Source: Thermohalobaculum sp039027855
Lineage (GTDB): Bacteria; Pseudomonadota; Alphaproteobacteria; Rhodobacterales; Rhodobacteraceae
Direction of reading: 5' to 3'
DNA: 64,000 nucleotides
Assembly (NCBI GenBank): GCA_039027855.1
Contig: JBCCJI010000017.1
Span: 1 to 64,000 of the forward strand
The translations under genes were made by a program, and so were the position numbers. Of the stretch, positions 1 to 8,351 are shown in pieces (the stretch's first letter is position 1; each line of letters opens with the position of its first letter). The notes under the pieces were generated by a model that worked only from the letters and a program-made list of their open reading frames with translations, ran no database searches and had not been told where the DNA came from.

Positions 1-164
1 CCCATCGGCGCGTCGTCGACGCTCTGGCGCCCCCGCCATTTGGCGATGGTTTTCGGGTTCACGCCGTACTTCCGACCCAGCGCCGCAGTCGAAGCCGTCG
101 ATCGCTGTATCGCTGCTCGGACAGCGCGTGTGGTCGCGGCGCGTCCGCGGAGTACCTGGCCCCT
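1..164 (-). pseudogene. IS481-family transposase, N-terminal fragment, start codon apparently lost
   Basis: Translating the minus strand gives an open frame with the IS481-type helix-turn-helix: GQVLRGRAATTRAVRAAI, then QRSTASTAALGRKYGVNPK, then TIAKWRGRQSVDDAPMG, running off the window. In this family the protein normally begins Met-Gly-Gln-Val-Leu. Here the codon in the Met position (162-164) reads AGG rather than ATG, and no RBS-preceded start is visible just upstream. The copy is therefore probably inactive unless an alternative start is used. Such transposases act on their own terminal inverted repeats through a DDE domain, which would lie outside this window. Family assignment is fairly secure from the GxNPKTxAKWR motif; the pseudogene status is inferred from the start codon only. 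Confidence 0.65.
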
Positions 165-220
165 AGAGCCTCCTTCGCGCAATGGCAGAACAATACGCCA
201 TCACACGCAGGGACTAAACA
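1..220 (-). mobile_element. 5' end of an IS481-type insertion sequence (runs off left edge)
   Basis: The minus strand from about 220 down to 1 looks like the left end of an IS481-family element. It has a candidate terminal sequence TGTTTAGTCCCTGCG (revcomp of 206-220), a short leader, then the helix-turn-helix start of a transposase that continues past the window edge. IS481-family ends begin with TGT. The other end, and any target duplication, lie outside the window, so the boundary at 220 is an estimate. Confidence 0.55.
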
Positions 221-337
221 TCCAGATCAAAAGCCGCCCGCGGCTTCTCTCCAGCCCATCTGCAAGGATGCCGGCAACAACGTCTCACCGCCGGTGCGAC
301 GCGCCTGAGGCAGCCCAAGAGTACCCCCGCAAGCCTC

Positions 338-358
338 ATCGCGGCGACCAGCCGCGAT
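338..358 (+). repeat. Dispersed palindromic repeat, copy 1
   Basis: Palindrome ATCGCGGC / GACCA / GCCGCGAT followed by TCCGCTT. The 8-bp perfect arms and 5-nt loop could form a hairpin. The same core occurs at 28052-28072 (inverted) and 37569-37589 (same orientation), each time between genes. This copy lies about 85 nt beyond the stop of the minus-strand ATPase gene. Confidence 0.75.
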
Positions 359-393
359 TCCGCTTATCTCGCCTTGTCCGACGGCACGAAGAA

Positions 394-420
394 GGGCGCG
401 TCGGCACAGCCGACGCGCCC
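394..420 (-). terminator. Terminator hairpin of the ATPase gene
   Basis: A 12-bp perfect GC-rich stem (GGGCGCGTCGGC with loop TGT on the minus strand) followed by TTCTTCG, starting 22 nt beyond the stop codon of the minus-strand ATPase gene. The T-run is weak, so efficiency is uncertain. Confidence 0.6.
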
Positions 421-442
421 TCTCATCATCAAGCGGCCGTGA

Positions 443-1954
443 TCATTCGCTGGTGAAGAGGTTCCCCCAGGCGCGTTTCAAGGCGCGCTCAGAAAGCTCG
501 GGCGTGCTGCCGAGATAGGTATGCAGCGCGCGTGCCTGGTCGCAGAAGAACCGCGCATGGAAGCCCTGCAGCTTCGCCTCAGGCGTCTTGCCGTAGAGTT
601 CGTCGAAGATAAACATCACGCGGTCTTCGTCGATCTCCATGCCCGACTTGCGGGCGGTGGAGGCGAGGATCTTGATGAATAGTTCGCGCGAGGGGCTGTC
701 GATCAGGATCTTGTAGCGCAAACGGCGAAGACCCGCCTCATCCACCAGCTGCTTAGGCGGGATGTTGGTCGAGAAGACCACCAGCGCATCGAAGGGCAGC
801 TGGAATTTCCGGCCCGTCTGCAGCGCGAGGTAGTCCACACCGGCCTCCAGCGGGACGATCAGGCGGTTGAGCAGTTCCTGGGGCGTCTGGCGCTGGCGAC
901 CGAAGTCATCAACGACGAAAACACCGCCCATGGCTTTCATCTGGATCGGCGCTTCATAGGTGCGCGCGATCGGGTTGAAGCTCAGATCCAGCATGTCGAG
1001 CGTCAGTTCGCCGCCCGTCGTGATCGCAGGCCGCGCGCAGGCCATGAAACGCTGATCGTGCGGGCGCGCGCGGCGGAGGCCACCGACGTCGCTATCCTCG
1101 GCCGGCGCATGGGCCAGCGGCTCATGCACGGTGGGGTCGAACACGACGATGACCTGGCGCTCGACCACAATGGCGTGCGGAATGAAGATCGTGTCGCGGA
1201 ACGCCTCGCAGACGGCGTTCGAAATCGTCGATTTGCCGTTGCCCGGCGGGCCGTAGAGCAAGATGGCCGAGAACGAGTTTACCGCCGGGCCAAGGTCATC
1301 GTAAAGCGAATCGGGCAAGATCATACCCTGCAGCACATCGCGCAGCATCGCCTCGGTCAGCCGCTCGTGGCGGATCGACTGGCGGCTTACCTGCTGACTA
1401 AACTGCTCGATCGTGATCGGCGCCGGGCCCACATATTCGGACTGGGCGAGCGCCTGCATCGCCCATTCCTTGCCCTTACCAGACAGCGCCCAGCGCATCT
1501 CGGCGCGCATCGAGGCGCCCAACTGGCCGAGTGTCTCGATCAGCTTGGCGTTCTTCATGACCTCGAGCAGCTGCTCGATCACGTTCACCGGCAGGCAGGT
1601 GAATTTCGCCATTTCGGTAGCGCGCTCAATGCCCTGGCGGTAAATCGTCTTGCAGAGCAGATCGATGAGGAAGCCCTCCTCGAGCCCCGTCTCCTCGATC
1701 GTCCGAGGCGCGGCCGGCGCCTCGATCACCCGCATCGGGCCCTGCGCGTTGATATCCAGCGCGACGTTCATCGGTTTCCACCCCTCTACGTCCCTCAGGC
1801 CGGGAACGAGCTCACCGAGCGGCGTCCCCGCCATCGTATCCAGGTTGAGCGACATCTTCCGGCGCCAACGCGCACTTCGGGCCGCCGGACCCCACTGACG
1901 AACTGCCGCCTCGCGATCCAAAACACGCAGGTATGTCACTCGCTCTGCAACCAT
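443..1954 (-). CDS. AAA-type ATP-binding protein
   Basis: About 503 residues. A P-loop GPPGNGKS near residue 235, a Walker B VFVVDDFG near 345 and a sensor-like VVFSTN near 392 mark an AAA+ ATPase. The roughly 230 residues before the P-loop carry no recognised domain. The start at 1954 is preferred because GAGG lies 7 nt upstream; an ATG at 1855 (MSLNLDTMAG) and a longer frame starting at 2008 are alternatives. The protein appears soluble, with no signal peptide. It stands alone, divergent from hisC, with its own terminator. Function is unknown beyond ATP-dependent remodelling; similar proteins are usually annotated only as ATPases in Rhodobacterales. Confidence 0.8.
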   Translation of the reverse strand: MVAERVTYLRVLDREAAVRQWGPAARSARWRRKMSLNLDTMAGTPLGELVPGLRDVEGWKPMNVALDINAQGPMRVIEAPAAPRTIEETGLEEGFLIDLLCKTIYRQGIERATEMAKFTCLPVNVIEQLLEVMKNAKLIETLGQLGASMRAEMRWALSGKGKEWAMQALAQSEYVGPAPITIEQFSQQVSRQSIRHERLTEAMLRDVLQGMILPDSLYDDLGPAVNSFSAILLYGPPGNGKSTISNAVCEAFRDTIFIPHAIVVERQVIVVFDPTVHEPLAHAPAEDSDVGGLRRARPHDQRFMACARPAITTGGELTLDMLDLSFNPIARTYEAPIQMKAMGGVFVVDDFGRQRQTPQELLNRLIVPLEAGVDYLALQTGRKFQLPFDALVVFSTNIPPKQLVDEAGLRRLRYKILIDSPSRELFIKILASTARKSGMEIDEDRVMFIFDELYGKTPEAKLQGFHARFFCDQARALHTYLGSTPELSERALKRAWGNLFTSE

Positions 1955-2269
1955 GGGTACGCCTCGACTTGGGAAACACTGTGGCAGTGTCGCGCGAAAT
2001 GCGCACAACCGACAAGCGATTTCTTCCCCTTAAAGCTGTTTGTTTCAACGAGATACATACTCTTGCTTGCATTCTGGGTGAACAAACGCCAACCGGCGCG
2101 TCATGAAGCCTTCTTTTCGCCTTGCTTCTGTCCCGAAGTGTGGTAGTGGGACCGGGTGGCGGGCGGCACGAAGACCTCTGCGGCCTCTCCAAGACTCACC
2201 TCGCGCCGATCCTGCGCGCCCGCATGCCCTTCCCCGGACAGGTGAGACGCGCTAGGCGATTGCGGTGCA
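1955..2269. other. Divergent intergenic region, ATPase / hisC
   Basis: About 315 bp between two divergently transcribed genes, with a more AT-rich patch around 2020-2090. Promoters for both genes must lie here, but no hexamer pair with good spacing could be assigned. No RNA gene or repeat was seen. Confidence 0.5.
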
Positions 2270-3424
2270 GTGACAGACGCGGCGGACACGATGGGCGAAA
2301 CCGATAACAGCAACGCGACCCCCCACAGGGTTGCCCATCCGACGATCCGGCCGCGCGACGGGGTGATGGAGATCGCGCCCTATGTGGGTGGCAAGGGCGC
2401 GACGGCACCGGGCGCGATCAAGCTCTCATCGAATGAAAACCCGCATGGTCCCTCCCCGGCAGCGCGCGCGGCCCTGGCCGCCTGCGCGAACAAGCTTGAG
2501 CTCTACCCCGACGGCGGTGCCGCAGCCCTGCGCGCGGCGATCGGCGCGGTGCACGGTCTCGACCCGGCGCGGATCGTCTGCGGCGCGGGCTCGGATGAGA
2601 TCATCGCGCTGCTCTGCCAGGCCTATGCCGGGGCGGGCGACCAGGTGCTGTCGAGCCAGCATGCGTTTCTGATGTATCGCCTCTCGGCGCTGGCGGCGGG
2701 TGCGACCTACAAATCGGCGCCGGATGATGGGCTCACCACCGATATCGACGCGCTGATTGCCGGGCTGAGTGCGCGAACGCGCCTCGTCTTCATTGCCGAT
2801 CCCAACAACCCCACCGGCACGATGGTCGGCCGGGCAGCGCTGACCCGTCTGGCCGATGCGCTGCCGCCGCAGGCCCTGCTGGTCGTCGACGGCGCCTATG
2901 CGGAATACCTTGAAGACCCGGCCGAGGACAGCGGGCTGACCCTTTCGGCCGAGCGCGACAACGTGATTGCGACGCGCACTTTCTCGAAGATCCACGGTCT
3001 GGCGGCGCTCCGCCTCGGCTGGGCGCATGGACCGGCCCATGTGATCGATGTCCTCAACCGGGTGCGCGGGCCCTTCAACGTGTCGGCGCCGGCACTGGCC
3101 GCCGGTGCAGCGGCTATCGAGGATCGCGCCTGGGTCACGCGGTGCCGCGATGACAACAATCGCCTGCGCGCCTGGCTAACCGAGCAGCTCCGGTCGCAGG
3201 GGCTCGGCGTCACCGAGAGTTACGCAAACTTCCTGCTCGTCGATGCCGGCAGCGCCACGGTGGCCCTGAATGCGCATCTTGAGGCATCGGGCCTGATCGT
3301 CCGCGCGATGGGTGGCTATGGCCTTCCTCGGCATCTGCGCATTTCGATCGGGGATCAGGCGGCCTGCGAGGCAGTGGCGGCGGCGGTGCGCGCGTTCATG
3401 CACCGGAACGCCGCGACGGCGTGA
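2270..3424 (+). CDS. hisC: Histidinol-phosphate aminotransferase
   Basis: PLP-dependent class I/II aminotransferase of histidine synthesis, converting imidazole-acetol phosphate and glutamate to histidinol phosphate; many homologues also accept aromatic substrates. Visible are the substrate-binding SSNENPHGPS near residue 53, ADPNNPTGT near 177, and TRTFSKIHGLAALRLGW with the Schiff-base lysine at about 240. The 384 residues are usual for the family. The GTG at 2270 has a poor RBS; an ATG at 2291 preceded by GGCGGA is an alternative start. The stop overlaps the GTG of the next gene (GTGA), so hisC and the tyrA-type gene are translationally coupled, an arrangement typical of Rhodobacterales. 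Confidence 0.93.
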   Translation: MTDAADTMGETDNSNATPHRVAHPTIRPRDGVMEIAPYVGGKGATAPGAIKLSSNENPHGPSPAARAALAACANKLELYPDGGAAALRAAIGAVHGLDPARIVCGAGSDEIIALLCQAYAGAGDQVLSSQHAFLMYRLSALAAGATYKSAPDDGLTTDIDALIAGLSARTRLVFIADPNNPTGTMVGRAALTRLADALPPQALLVVDGAYAEYLEDPAEDSGLTLSAERDNVIATRTFSKIHGLAALRLGWAHGPAHVIDVLNRVRGPFNVSAPALAAGAAAIEDRAWVTRCRDDNNRLRAWLTEQLRSQGLGVTESYANFLLVDAGSATVALNAHLEASGLIVRAMGGYGLPRHLRISIGDQAACEAVAAAVRAFMHRNAATA

Positions 3425-4401
3425 CGGCGATGGATGGCGAGCCCCCCAGGCCGAAGGCCGAGACCATGCGCCTCGATACCCCGCTCTACGATCGTGTCGC
3501 TCTGGTTGGGCTGGGTCTGATCGGTTCGTCCATCGCCCACGCCACCCGTCGCGCGGGTGCCGCCGCAGAAATCGTCGGCACCGCCCGCAGCGCCGCGACA
3601 CGCGAGGCGGCGGCGCGCCTCGGCTTCTGCGACGCCGTCCACGAAGACATCGCTGGCGCCGTCGCGGGGGCAGATCTGGTCATCGTCTGCGTGCCGGTCG
3701 GCGCTTCGGGCAGTGTGGCGGAAGCGATGGGCCCCCACCTGAAAGCAGGGGCGACGGTCAGCGATGTCGGCTCGGTCAAACGATCGGTGATCGGGGCGAT
3801 GCGCACCCACCTGCCCCCCGGCGTGCATTTCGTGCCCGCGCATCCGCTCGCCGGCACCGAGCATTCGGGACCCGAAAGCGGTTTTGCCGAGCTTTTCGAC
3901 AACCGCTGGTGCCTGCTGACGCCGCTGCCAGCCACCGAGCCGGCCGCAACCGCGCGGCTCTCGGCCTTCTGGCAGGCGCTGGGCGCCAAGACCGCCGAGA
4001 TGGAGCCCGATCACCACGACCTCGTGCTGGCGGTGACCAGCCATGTGCCCCATGCCATCGCCTACACCATGGTCGGCGTCGCAGATGATCTGAGCCGCGT
4101 GACCGACAGCGAAGTTGTGCAGTACTCGGCGGCGGGGTTCCGCGATTTCACCCGCATCGCCGCCTCGGACCCGGTGATGTGGCGCGACGTGTTCCTGAAC
4201 AACCGCGAGGCGACGCTGGATATCCTCGGCCGCTTCACGGAAGAGCTGTTCGTTCTGAGACGCGCGATCCGCAAGGGCGACGCGGCCTATCTTGAAGACT
4301 ACTTCACCCGAACGCGCGCCGTCCGCCGCTCGATCCTCGATGCCGGACAGGATGTGGACGCACCCGACTTTGGACGTGTCAGCGCCGGGCGCCAGGACTG
4401 A
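3421..4401 (+). CDS. Prephenate/arogenate (cyclohexadienyl) dehydrogenase
   Basis: NAD(P)-dependent dehydrogenase of tyrosine synthesis that oxidatively decarboxylates prephenate or arogenate. The N-terminal Rossmann motif GLGLIGSS lies near residue 28. HPLAGTEHSGPESGF, typical of TyrA proteins, follows, then the helical dimerisation domain with HDLVLAVTSHVPHAIAY. It starts with GTG overlapping the hisC stop by 4 nt, so both are expressed together; hisC may supply the aromatic transaminase step. Cofactor and substrate (prephenate versus arogenate) cannot be decided from sequence reading alone. No ACT domain is evident at the C terminus. Confidence 0.9.
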   Translation: MTAMDGEPPRPKAETMRLDTPLYDRVALVGLGLIGSSIAHATRRAGAAAEIVGTARSAATREAAARLGFCDAVHEDIAGAVAGADLVIVCVPVGASGSVAEAMGPHLKAGATVSDVGSVKRSVIGAMRTHLPPGVHFVPAHPLAGTEHSGPESGFAELFDNRWCLLTPLPATEPAATARLSAFWQALGAKTAEMEPDHHDLVLAVTSHVPHAIAYTMVGVADDLSRVTDSEVVQYSAAGFRDFTRIAASDPVMWRDVFLNNREATLDILGRFTEELFVLRRAIRKGDAAYLEDYFTRTRAVRRSILDAGQDVDAPDFGRVSAGRQD

Positions 4402-4456
4402 GACCCGGACTGAGGCCACGACTGGCGAAAGACGCGCAAATGCGGGAGCAGAGGCG

Positions 4457-5158
4457 ATGAACCAGCAGCAGCCAGGGAGTGCGGCGCAAAAGGCCGGCAT
4501 CCAGGTCCGTAACCTGTTCCCGACCCCCATCGCCATCGTGCACTTGCCGAACGCCGCCGCAATCAACGACGCGCTCGCCAGTGCCATCGCCGCGCGCGAG
4601 GGCGATGTCGCCTCGGTCCACCACTCGAACCACGGCGGCGGCTGGCAAAGCCCTACGGATTTCGAAGCCTGGTCAGGCGATGCCGGCCGCGCCGTGCTGG
4701 AGACCTGCATCAAGGTCGCCGACCAGATGACCGTCACGCGTGATGGCCGCCCGGCGCGGGTCGAGTGGCTGATGAATGCCTGGGCCAACGTCAACCGTGC
4801 GGGCCAGGGCAACGAGTTCCACACCCATCCGGGCGCCTATTGGTCGGCCACCTATTACGTGCGCGACGGGGGTGCTGCGCACGATCCGGCGCTCGGTGGC
4901 GAGTTCGAGATCGCCGATCCGCGGGGGATCGGCCCCGCCATGCTCGCGCCCAACCTGGCCTTTGCCTCAGCCGGGGGGCAATCGGTCGGCATGGCCGAGA
5001 CGGTGCGCCCGGTACCGGGCATGCTCATCCTGTTCCCCTCATGGCTCAGCCACGCCGTCAGGCTCTACACCGGCGATGAGGAGCGCATCTCCATCGCCAT
5101 AAACCTGACGCCCAAACCGGCGGCTGAGCCCGGCGGCGGCTTTGGCGCACCACGCTGA
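4457..5158 (+). CDS. TIGR02466-type putative 2OG-Fe(II) oxygenase
   Basis: A 233-residue soluble protein. VRNLFPTPIAIVHLPNA near the N terminus, then a WLMNAWANVNRAG segment, FHTHPGAYWSATYYV and WLSHAVRLYTGDEERISIAIN give a double-stranded beta-helix pattern. Candidate iron ligands are HTH and the later His, with a late Arg for 2-oxoglutarate. This resembles the TIGR02466 family, whose substrate is unknown. The start at 4457 is chosen because GGGAG lies 8 nt upstream; the frame also remains open upstream inside the preceding gene. It lies 55 nt after the dehydrogenase gene and probably belongs to the same transcript. Confidence 0.75.
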   Translation: MNQQQPGSAAQKAGIQVRNLFPTPIAIVHLPNAAAINDALASAIAAREGDVASVHHSNHGGGWQSPTDFEAWSGDAGRAVLETCIKVADQMTVTRDGRPARVEWLMNAWANVNRAGQGNEFHTHPGAYWSATYYVRDGGAAHDPALGGEFEIADPRGIGPAMLAPNLAFASAGGQSVGMAETVRPVPGMLILFPSWLSHAVRLYTGDEERISIAINLTPKPAAEPGGGFGAPR

Positions 5159-5295
5159 GGCACGGAAAGACCGGGGCACGTCCGCGTCTGGAACCACCGG
5201 CAGCATGCAAAAGGGGACTAACCTAAGGGCAAGTTTCGCGCTATAGTTGTTCACGCAGTGACGATCCTGGATGCATTTCCGGCATGGAGGCAGCT

Positions 5296-6408
5296 GTGGC
5301 GCTCTTCATCAAGCTCGCAACCGGGCGGCGGATGCCGCGTCTCTCACGCCCACTGCGCCCGCCCCAGTCTATCCGGCTCACGCGAGGCGATCATGGCGGC
5401 GTCAGCAGCGCGGCGAAACCGATGAAACGTGCCGCGTCGCCAAGCAGCACCGCGCAGGTGGCGCGGGCCGCGAAGCAACCGCCTGTTGCGAGCGCCAAGC
5501 TTCATTCGACGACCGAAAAGCTCGCGGTCCGCCAGCGCGCCATCATGGAAAATGCATATGGCGTCGCACAGTCAGGGCAGATCGCGGCGAGCGTGCAGAC
5601 CAAGCTCAGGGGCCTCGGCCGATACGGCCAGAGACCTGGCAACGGCGCAGTCGATGGGAACGATCCAGCGGATCAAGGGACCGAAGGCCTGTTCGACGAT
5701 GGCAGTAGCAACGACGCTGCCGCCAGCGATGGCTTGGCCGCGGGAGAGCGGTTGGCCTTGCGCAACAAGATGCTTAGCAGCGTCAAGGAAGCGGTGGATA
5801 CCTTTCGGATCAGCGCGCATTTTGCAGAGATCACGATTTTCGCGGCCGCGGCGACAGGCCCGACCGGCTGCCTGCAGGGCCCTGGTCTTTCGGCGCTGAT
5901 CAGCGCCGCCCCCTCGGCATCAGGCTTGAGCGGCGCGAGACTGGAGTTCCGCGAAGCGGTCGCGGCGGGGGTCGGCGCGGCCTTCGACAAATGGCGGAGC
6001 GGCGTGATGGTGCCCGGCTTGCCCTGGTATCCAGCGTTCACCGCCTATCCGGGGCCCCAAGCCCCGCCGACACCGAATGTGCCCGTGCCCCTCGCCGTCT
6101 GCCCGTCGGCCTATGCGGCCGAAATCACCGTGGGCAGCAAGGTGGCGGCGCGCATCAAGAACGCGCTGCCCGATGCCATCGATGACAGTGAGACGCGGGC
6201 GCTTTGCGACAACGTCGGCAACTGCGTGGCGGCTGCCGCATCGGCCTGGCTGATAACCCAGACGGTGAGCAACGTCCTCGGCCATGGGCCGGTCCCAACC
6301 TTTGCGCCACCGGCAGTACCAACGGGACCGGTGGTTGGCGGCAGCGTCTTGCCCACGCCCTGCCTCACGGCTGGCGGTGGCTTTCCGGTGATCGCCGGGC
6401 CGCTGTGA
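5296..6408 (+). CDS. Hypothetical protein, unrecognised
   Basis: About 370 residues with no family I recognise. A GTG at 5296 is preceded by GGAGG with 5-nt spacing and is preferred over the in-frame ATG at 5284. The first 70 residues are basic and of low complexity. A middle part contains ISAHFAEITIFAAA and GCLQGPGL, followed by DKWRSGVMVPGLPWYPAF and a proline-rich YPGPQAPPTPNVPVP. The C terminus has VPTFAPPAVPTGPVVGG and ends in Gly/Pro-rich sequence. Six cysteines cluster in the second half. There is no signal peptide or membrane segment. Flanking genes give no functional clue; it stands alone, convergent with the methyltransferase gene. Confidence 0.6.
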   Translation: MALFIKLATGRRMPRLSRPLRPPQSIRLTRGDHGGVSSAAKPMKRAASPSSTAQVARAAKQPPVASAKLHSTTEKLAVRQRAIMENAYGVAQSGQIAASVQTKLRGLGRYGQRPGNGAVDGNDPADQGTEGLFDDGSSNDAAASDGLAAGERLALRNKMLSSVKEAVDTFRISAHFAEITIFAAAATGPTGCLQGPGLSALISAAPSASGLSGARLEFREAVAAGVGAAFDKWRSGVMVPGLPWYPAFTAYPGPQAPPTPNVPVPLAVCPSAYAAEITVGSKVAARIKNALPDAIDDSETRALCDNVGNCVAAAASAWLITQTVSNVLGHGPVPTFAPPAVPTGPVVGGSVLPTPCLTAGGGFPVIAGPL

Positions 6409-6456
6409 GCCGAGAAGGAACGGACATCACCAGGCCAGCGGCGCCAGGCGATAGCC

Positions 6457-7251
6457 TCAGACGCGCTGACGGCGGCGGAACCGCTCGGGCTGGGATTTGA
6501 AGCTGCGCGTACGGCTGCGCCTGATGCGGTGCGCCAGTCGCCAGATCGGCTGCAGCATCCCCTGGTTACCCAGCATCAGCTTGGCGCGCGCGTGGTGGAA
6601 AGCACTGTCTTGCGGAGGTGGAATCTGCGGGACCCGCGCGCCCTCGACCGTCTCCTCCGGCTGCGCCTCCGCGACATCGTCCCACCAGAGCGCATAGTCG
6701 CTCTGCTGCGGCGAGGCGGAAAAGGGCTCCACCTCCGAGACCCGGCGCGCCTGCACTACCATGTACGCGCCGAGCCAATCTGCCGAGAGCTCGACCCGCC
6801 CATGCACCTTCACCGGGTCCGTGACATCATACCAGGGCGAGAGGGCATGGTCCTCGTGGACGAAAAGATGCTCCACCTCAAACCCGTTCGACGGGCAGAA
6901 GACCCGCCAGAAAAGCTCGGGACTGTATTGGAAGAAGCCATGACCCAGGTGGTTGTTCGCCGGGCTGTGAAGGATCAGCCTGCCGCCGGGGCGCACCATC
7001 GTCATCAACGTCTTGAGCGCCGTGCGGACGTCGAAGACATGTTCGAGTGTGCCGCCGTCGATCACACTGTCAAACTGGCCGATCAGATGCTCGGCGGGGG
7101 GTTTATTGAGGTCCTGGACATAGCTGGCGCCTTCGTGGTCGGAGGCATCGATCGACTCGACGATTGCGGCGCCGAGACAAGTAAGCAGGTCCTCGCAAAA
7201 CACCGCGCACCACTTCAACTCATGGCATCGCTCGAACAGGGCTCTGCTCAA
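6457..7251 (-). CDS. SAM-dependent methyltransferase-like protein, possibly N-terminally truncated
   Basis: 264 residues. AAIVESIDASDHEGA (acidic loop after beta 2), then FDSVIDGGTLEHVFD and MVRPGGRLILHSPANN match class I methyltransferase motifs. The glycine-rich motif I that should precede the acidic loop is not present. The frame starts at a TTG (7251) only a few bases after the stop of the upstream gene, so there is no room for the missing part. The C terminus is very arginine-rich. It sits directly behind the DUF2125 gene and may be translationally coupled to it (GAGAGG touches the TTG). Substrate unknown; it may be a degenerate enzyme. Confidence 0.65.
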   Translation of the reverse strand: MSRALFERCHELKWCAVFCEDLLTCLGAAIVESIDASDHEGASYVQDLNKPPAEHLIGQFDSVIDGGTLEHVFDVRTALKTLMTMVRPGGRLILHSPANNHLGHGFFQYSPELFWRVFCPSNGFEVEHLFVHEDHALSPWYDVTDPVKVHGRVELSADWLGAYMVVQARRVSEVEPFSASPQQSDYALWWDDVAEAQPEETVEGARVPQIPPPQDSAFHHARAKLMLGNQGMLQPIWRLAHRIRRSRTRSFKSQPERFRRRQRV

Positions 7252-7255
7252 CCTC

Positions 7256-8269
7256 TCACCGCGTCGTCAGTCTTGGGGCGCGGCCGACGGGGATCAGGCC
7301 GACCCTCGCGCCACCGTTGGAGAAGGTCAGCGTCACGTTGATGTCTTTGCCCCGCGAGAAGATCGACAGCAGATCGCCGGCCTCCTCGATCGCGTCGCCC
7401 ACGCGCCGTGGGATCGTGCCGGAAGCGACAAGGCCCCGGACGAGGCGGCGCCAGTCCTTGGCCTCGATATCGAGCTCCCCCTCGGCGAAGCCGTCCTCAT
7501 CGGCATCGAGACGCCCGTCGATGTCGAAGCTGCTCCCGGCGTAGTCGAGCCGGCCCTCGCGGATGACCACCGTGCGCGCGCCGATCTCGCCCTCGTCAAG
7601 CGCGTCGCGGTCGAGCGGCCGGTCGGCAACCACCTGGCCGCGCGCCGTCAGCGTGCCGAGCGCATCCTCGCGGCCGTTCGGCGTCAACGCCCGGCCGATT
7701 TTGCCAGGCAGCGACACGCCGAAGGCTTCCAGATGAACGTCGTAGGTGTTCGGCGGGGCGCTATCGTCAAGGCGTCTCGCCACGCCCAGAGAAAGCTGAT
7801 CGGCGCCGGTCCGCCAGCCCGACTGCGCGTCGAGCGCAATGGTCTCGGCGCTCAAGGATACCTCGCGCAGGCGAAGCGATAGCGACGGGACGACCGCAGC
7901 CACCGCGTCCAGGCTCTCGGCCGTGACGGCGAGGCGCGCACCGGGCACCGCGAACGACTGCTCCTCGGGAAAGCTCAGGGTGACGTTCGTGGGGTCCCAT
8001 GCCGCGCTCTCCATCTCGAGCCAGGGTGCCGCCCATGCCCAACCGGCAGCGGGATCGGCCAGTGCCGGCGCCTCGATCCGGCGGGCAAAGCGCGCCGGAA
8101 ACCCGGTCGTCTCGATGGCCGTCACCTCGGCCTGCCAGCCCTCGGCCGCGCGCCCATCCAGCCAGGACTGCAGTGCCGCGTCCTGACCGCTGGCGCCGGC
8201 ATACCACCACCCGCTCCAGCCGAGCGCACCAAGCCCGAGGGCGCCGAGCGTGATGACGACGATGCGCAT
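7256..8269 (-). CDS. DUF2125 domain-containing protein
   Basis: 337 residues with an N-terminal membrane anchor or signal sequence (MRIVVITLGALGLGALG) followed by a periplasmic-type domain (GWWYAG, then TTGFPARFARRIEAP) typical of DUF2125, found mainly in Alphaproteobacteria. The ATG at 8269 follows GGGAG with suitable spacing. The gene is divergent from the cyclotransferase gene (82-nt gap) and is followed within 4 nt by the methyltransferase-like gene. The function of the family is not established; the repetitive beta-rich composition suggests an envelope or lipid-related role, but this is inference. Confidence 0.8.
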   Translation of the reverse strand: MRIVVITLGALGLGALGWSGWWYAGASGQDAALQSWLDGRAAEGWQAEVTAIETTGFPARFARRIEAPALADPAAGWAWAAPWLEMESAAWDPTNVTLSFPEEQSFAVPGARLAVTAESLDAVAAVVPSLSLRLREVSLSAETIALDAQSGWRTGADQLSLGVARRLDDSAPPNTYDVHLEAFGVSLPGKIGRALTPNGREDALGTLTARGQVVADRPLDRDALDEGEIGARTVVIREGRLDYAGSSFDIDGRLDADEDGFAEGELDIEAKDWRRLVRGLVASGTIPRRVGDAIEEAGDLLSIFSRGKDINVTLTFSNGGARVGLIPVGRAPRLTTR

Positions 8270-8351
8270 GCTGCAGTTCTCCCTTTCCGCGCGGTGGCCG
8301 CGTTGCCCGCCGCAGGCACCGGCGATATACGGCGCGCGGGAGGGCGATGCT

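Noticed and set aside
40..456. Plus-strand open frame of 138 residues at the left edge
   Set aside because: It is antisense to the IS481-type transposase fragment and then runs through the repeat and terminator; the protein is not family-like.
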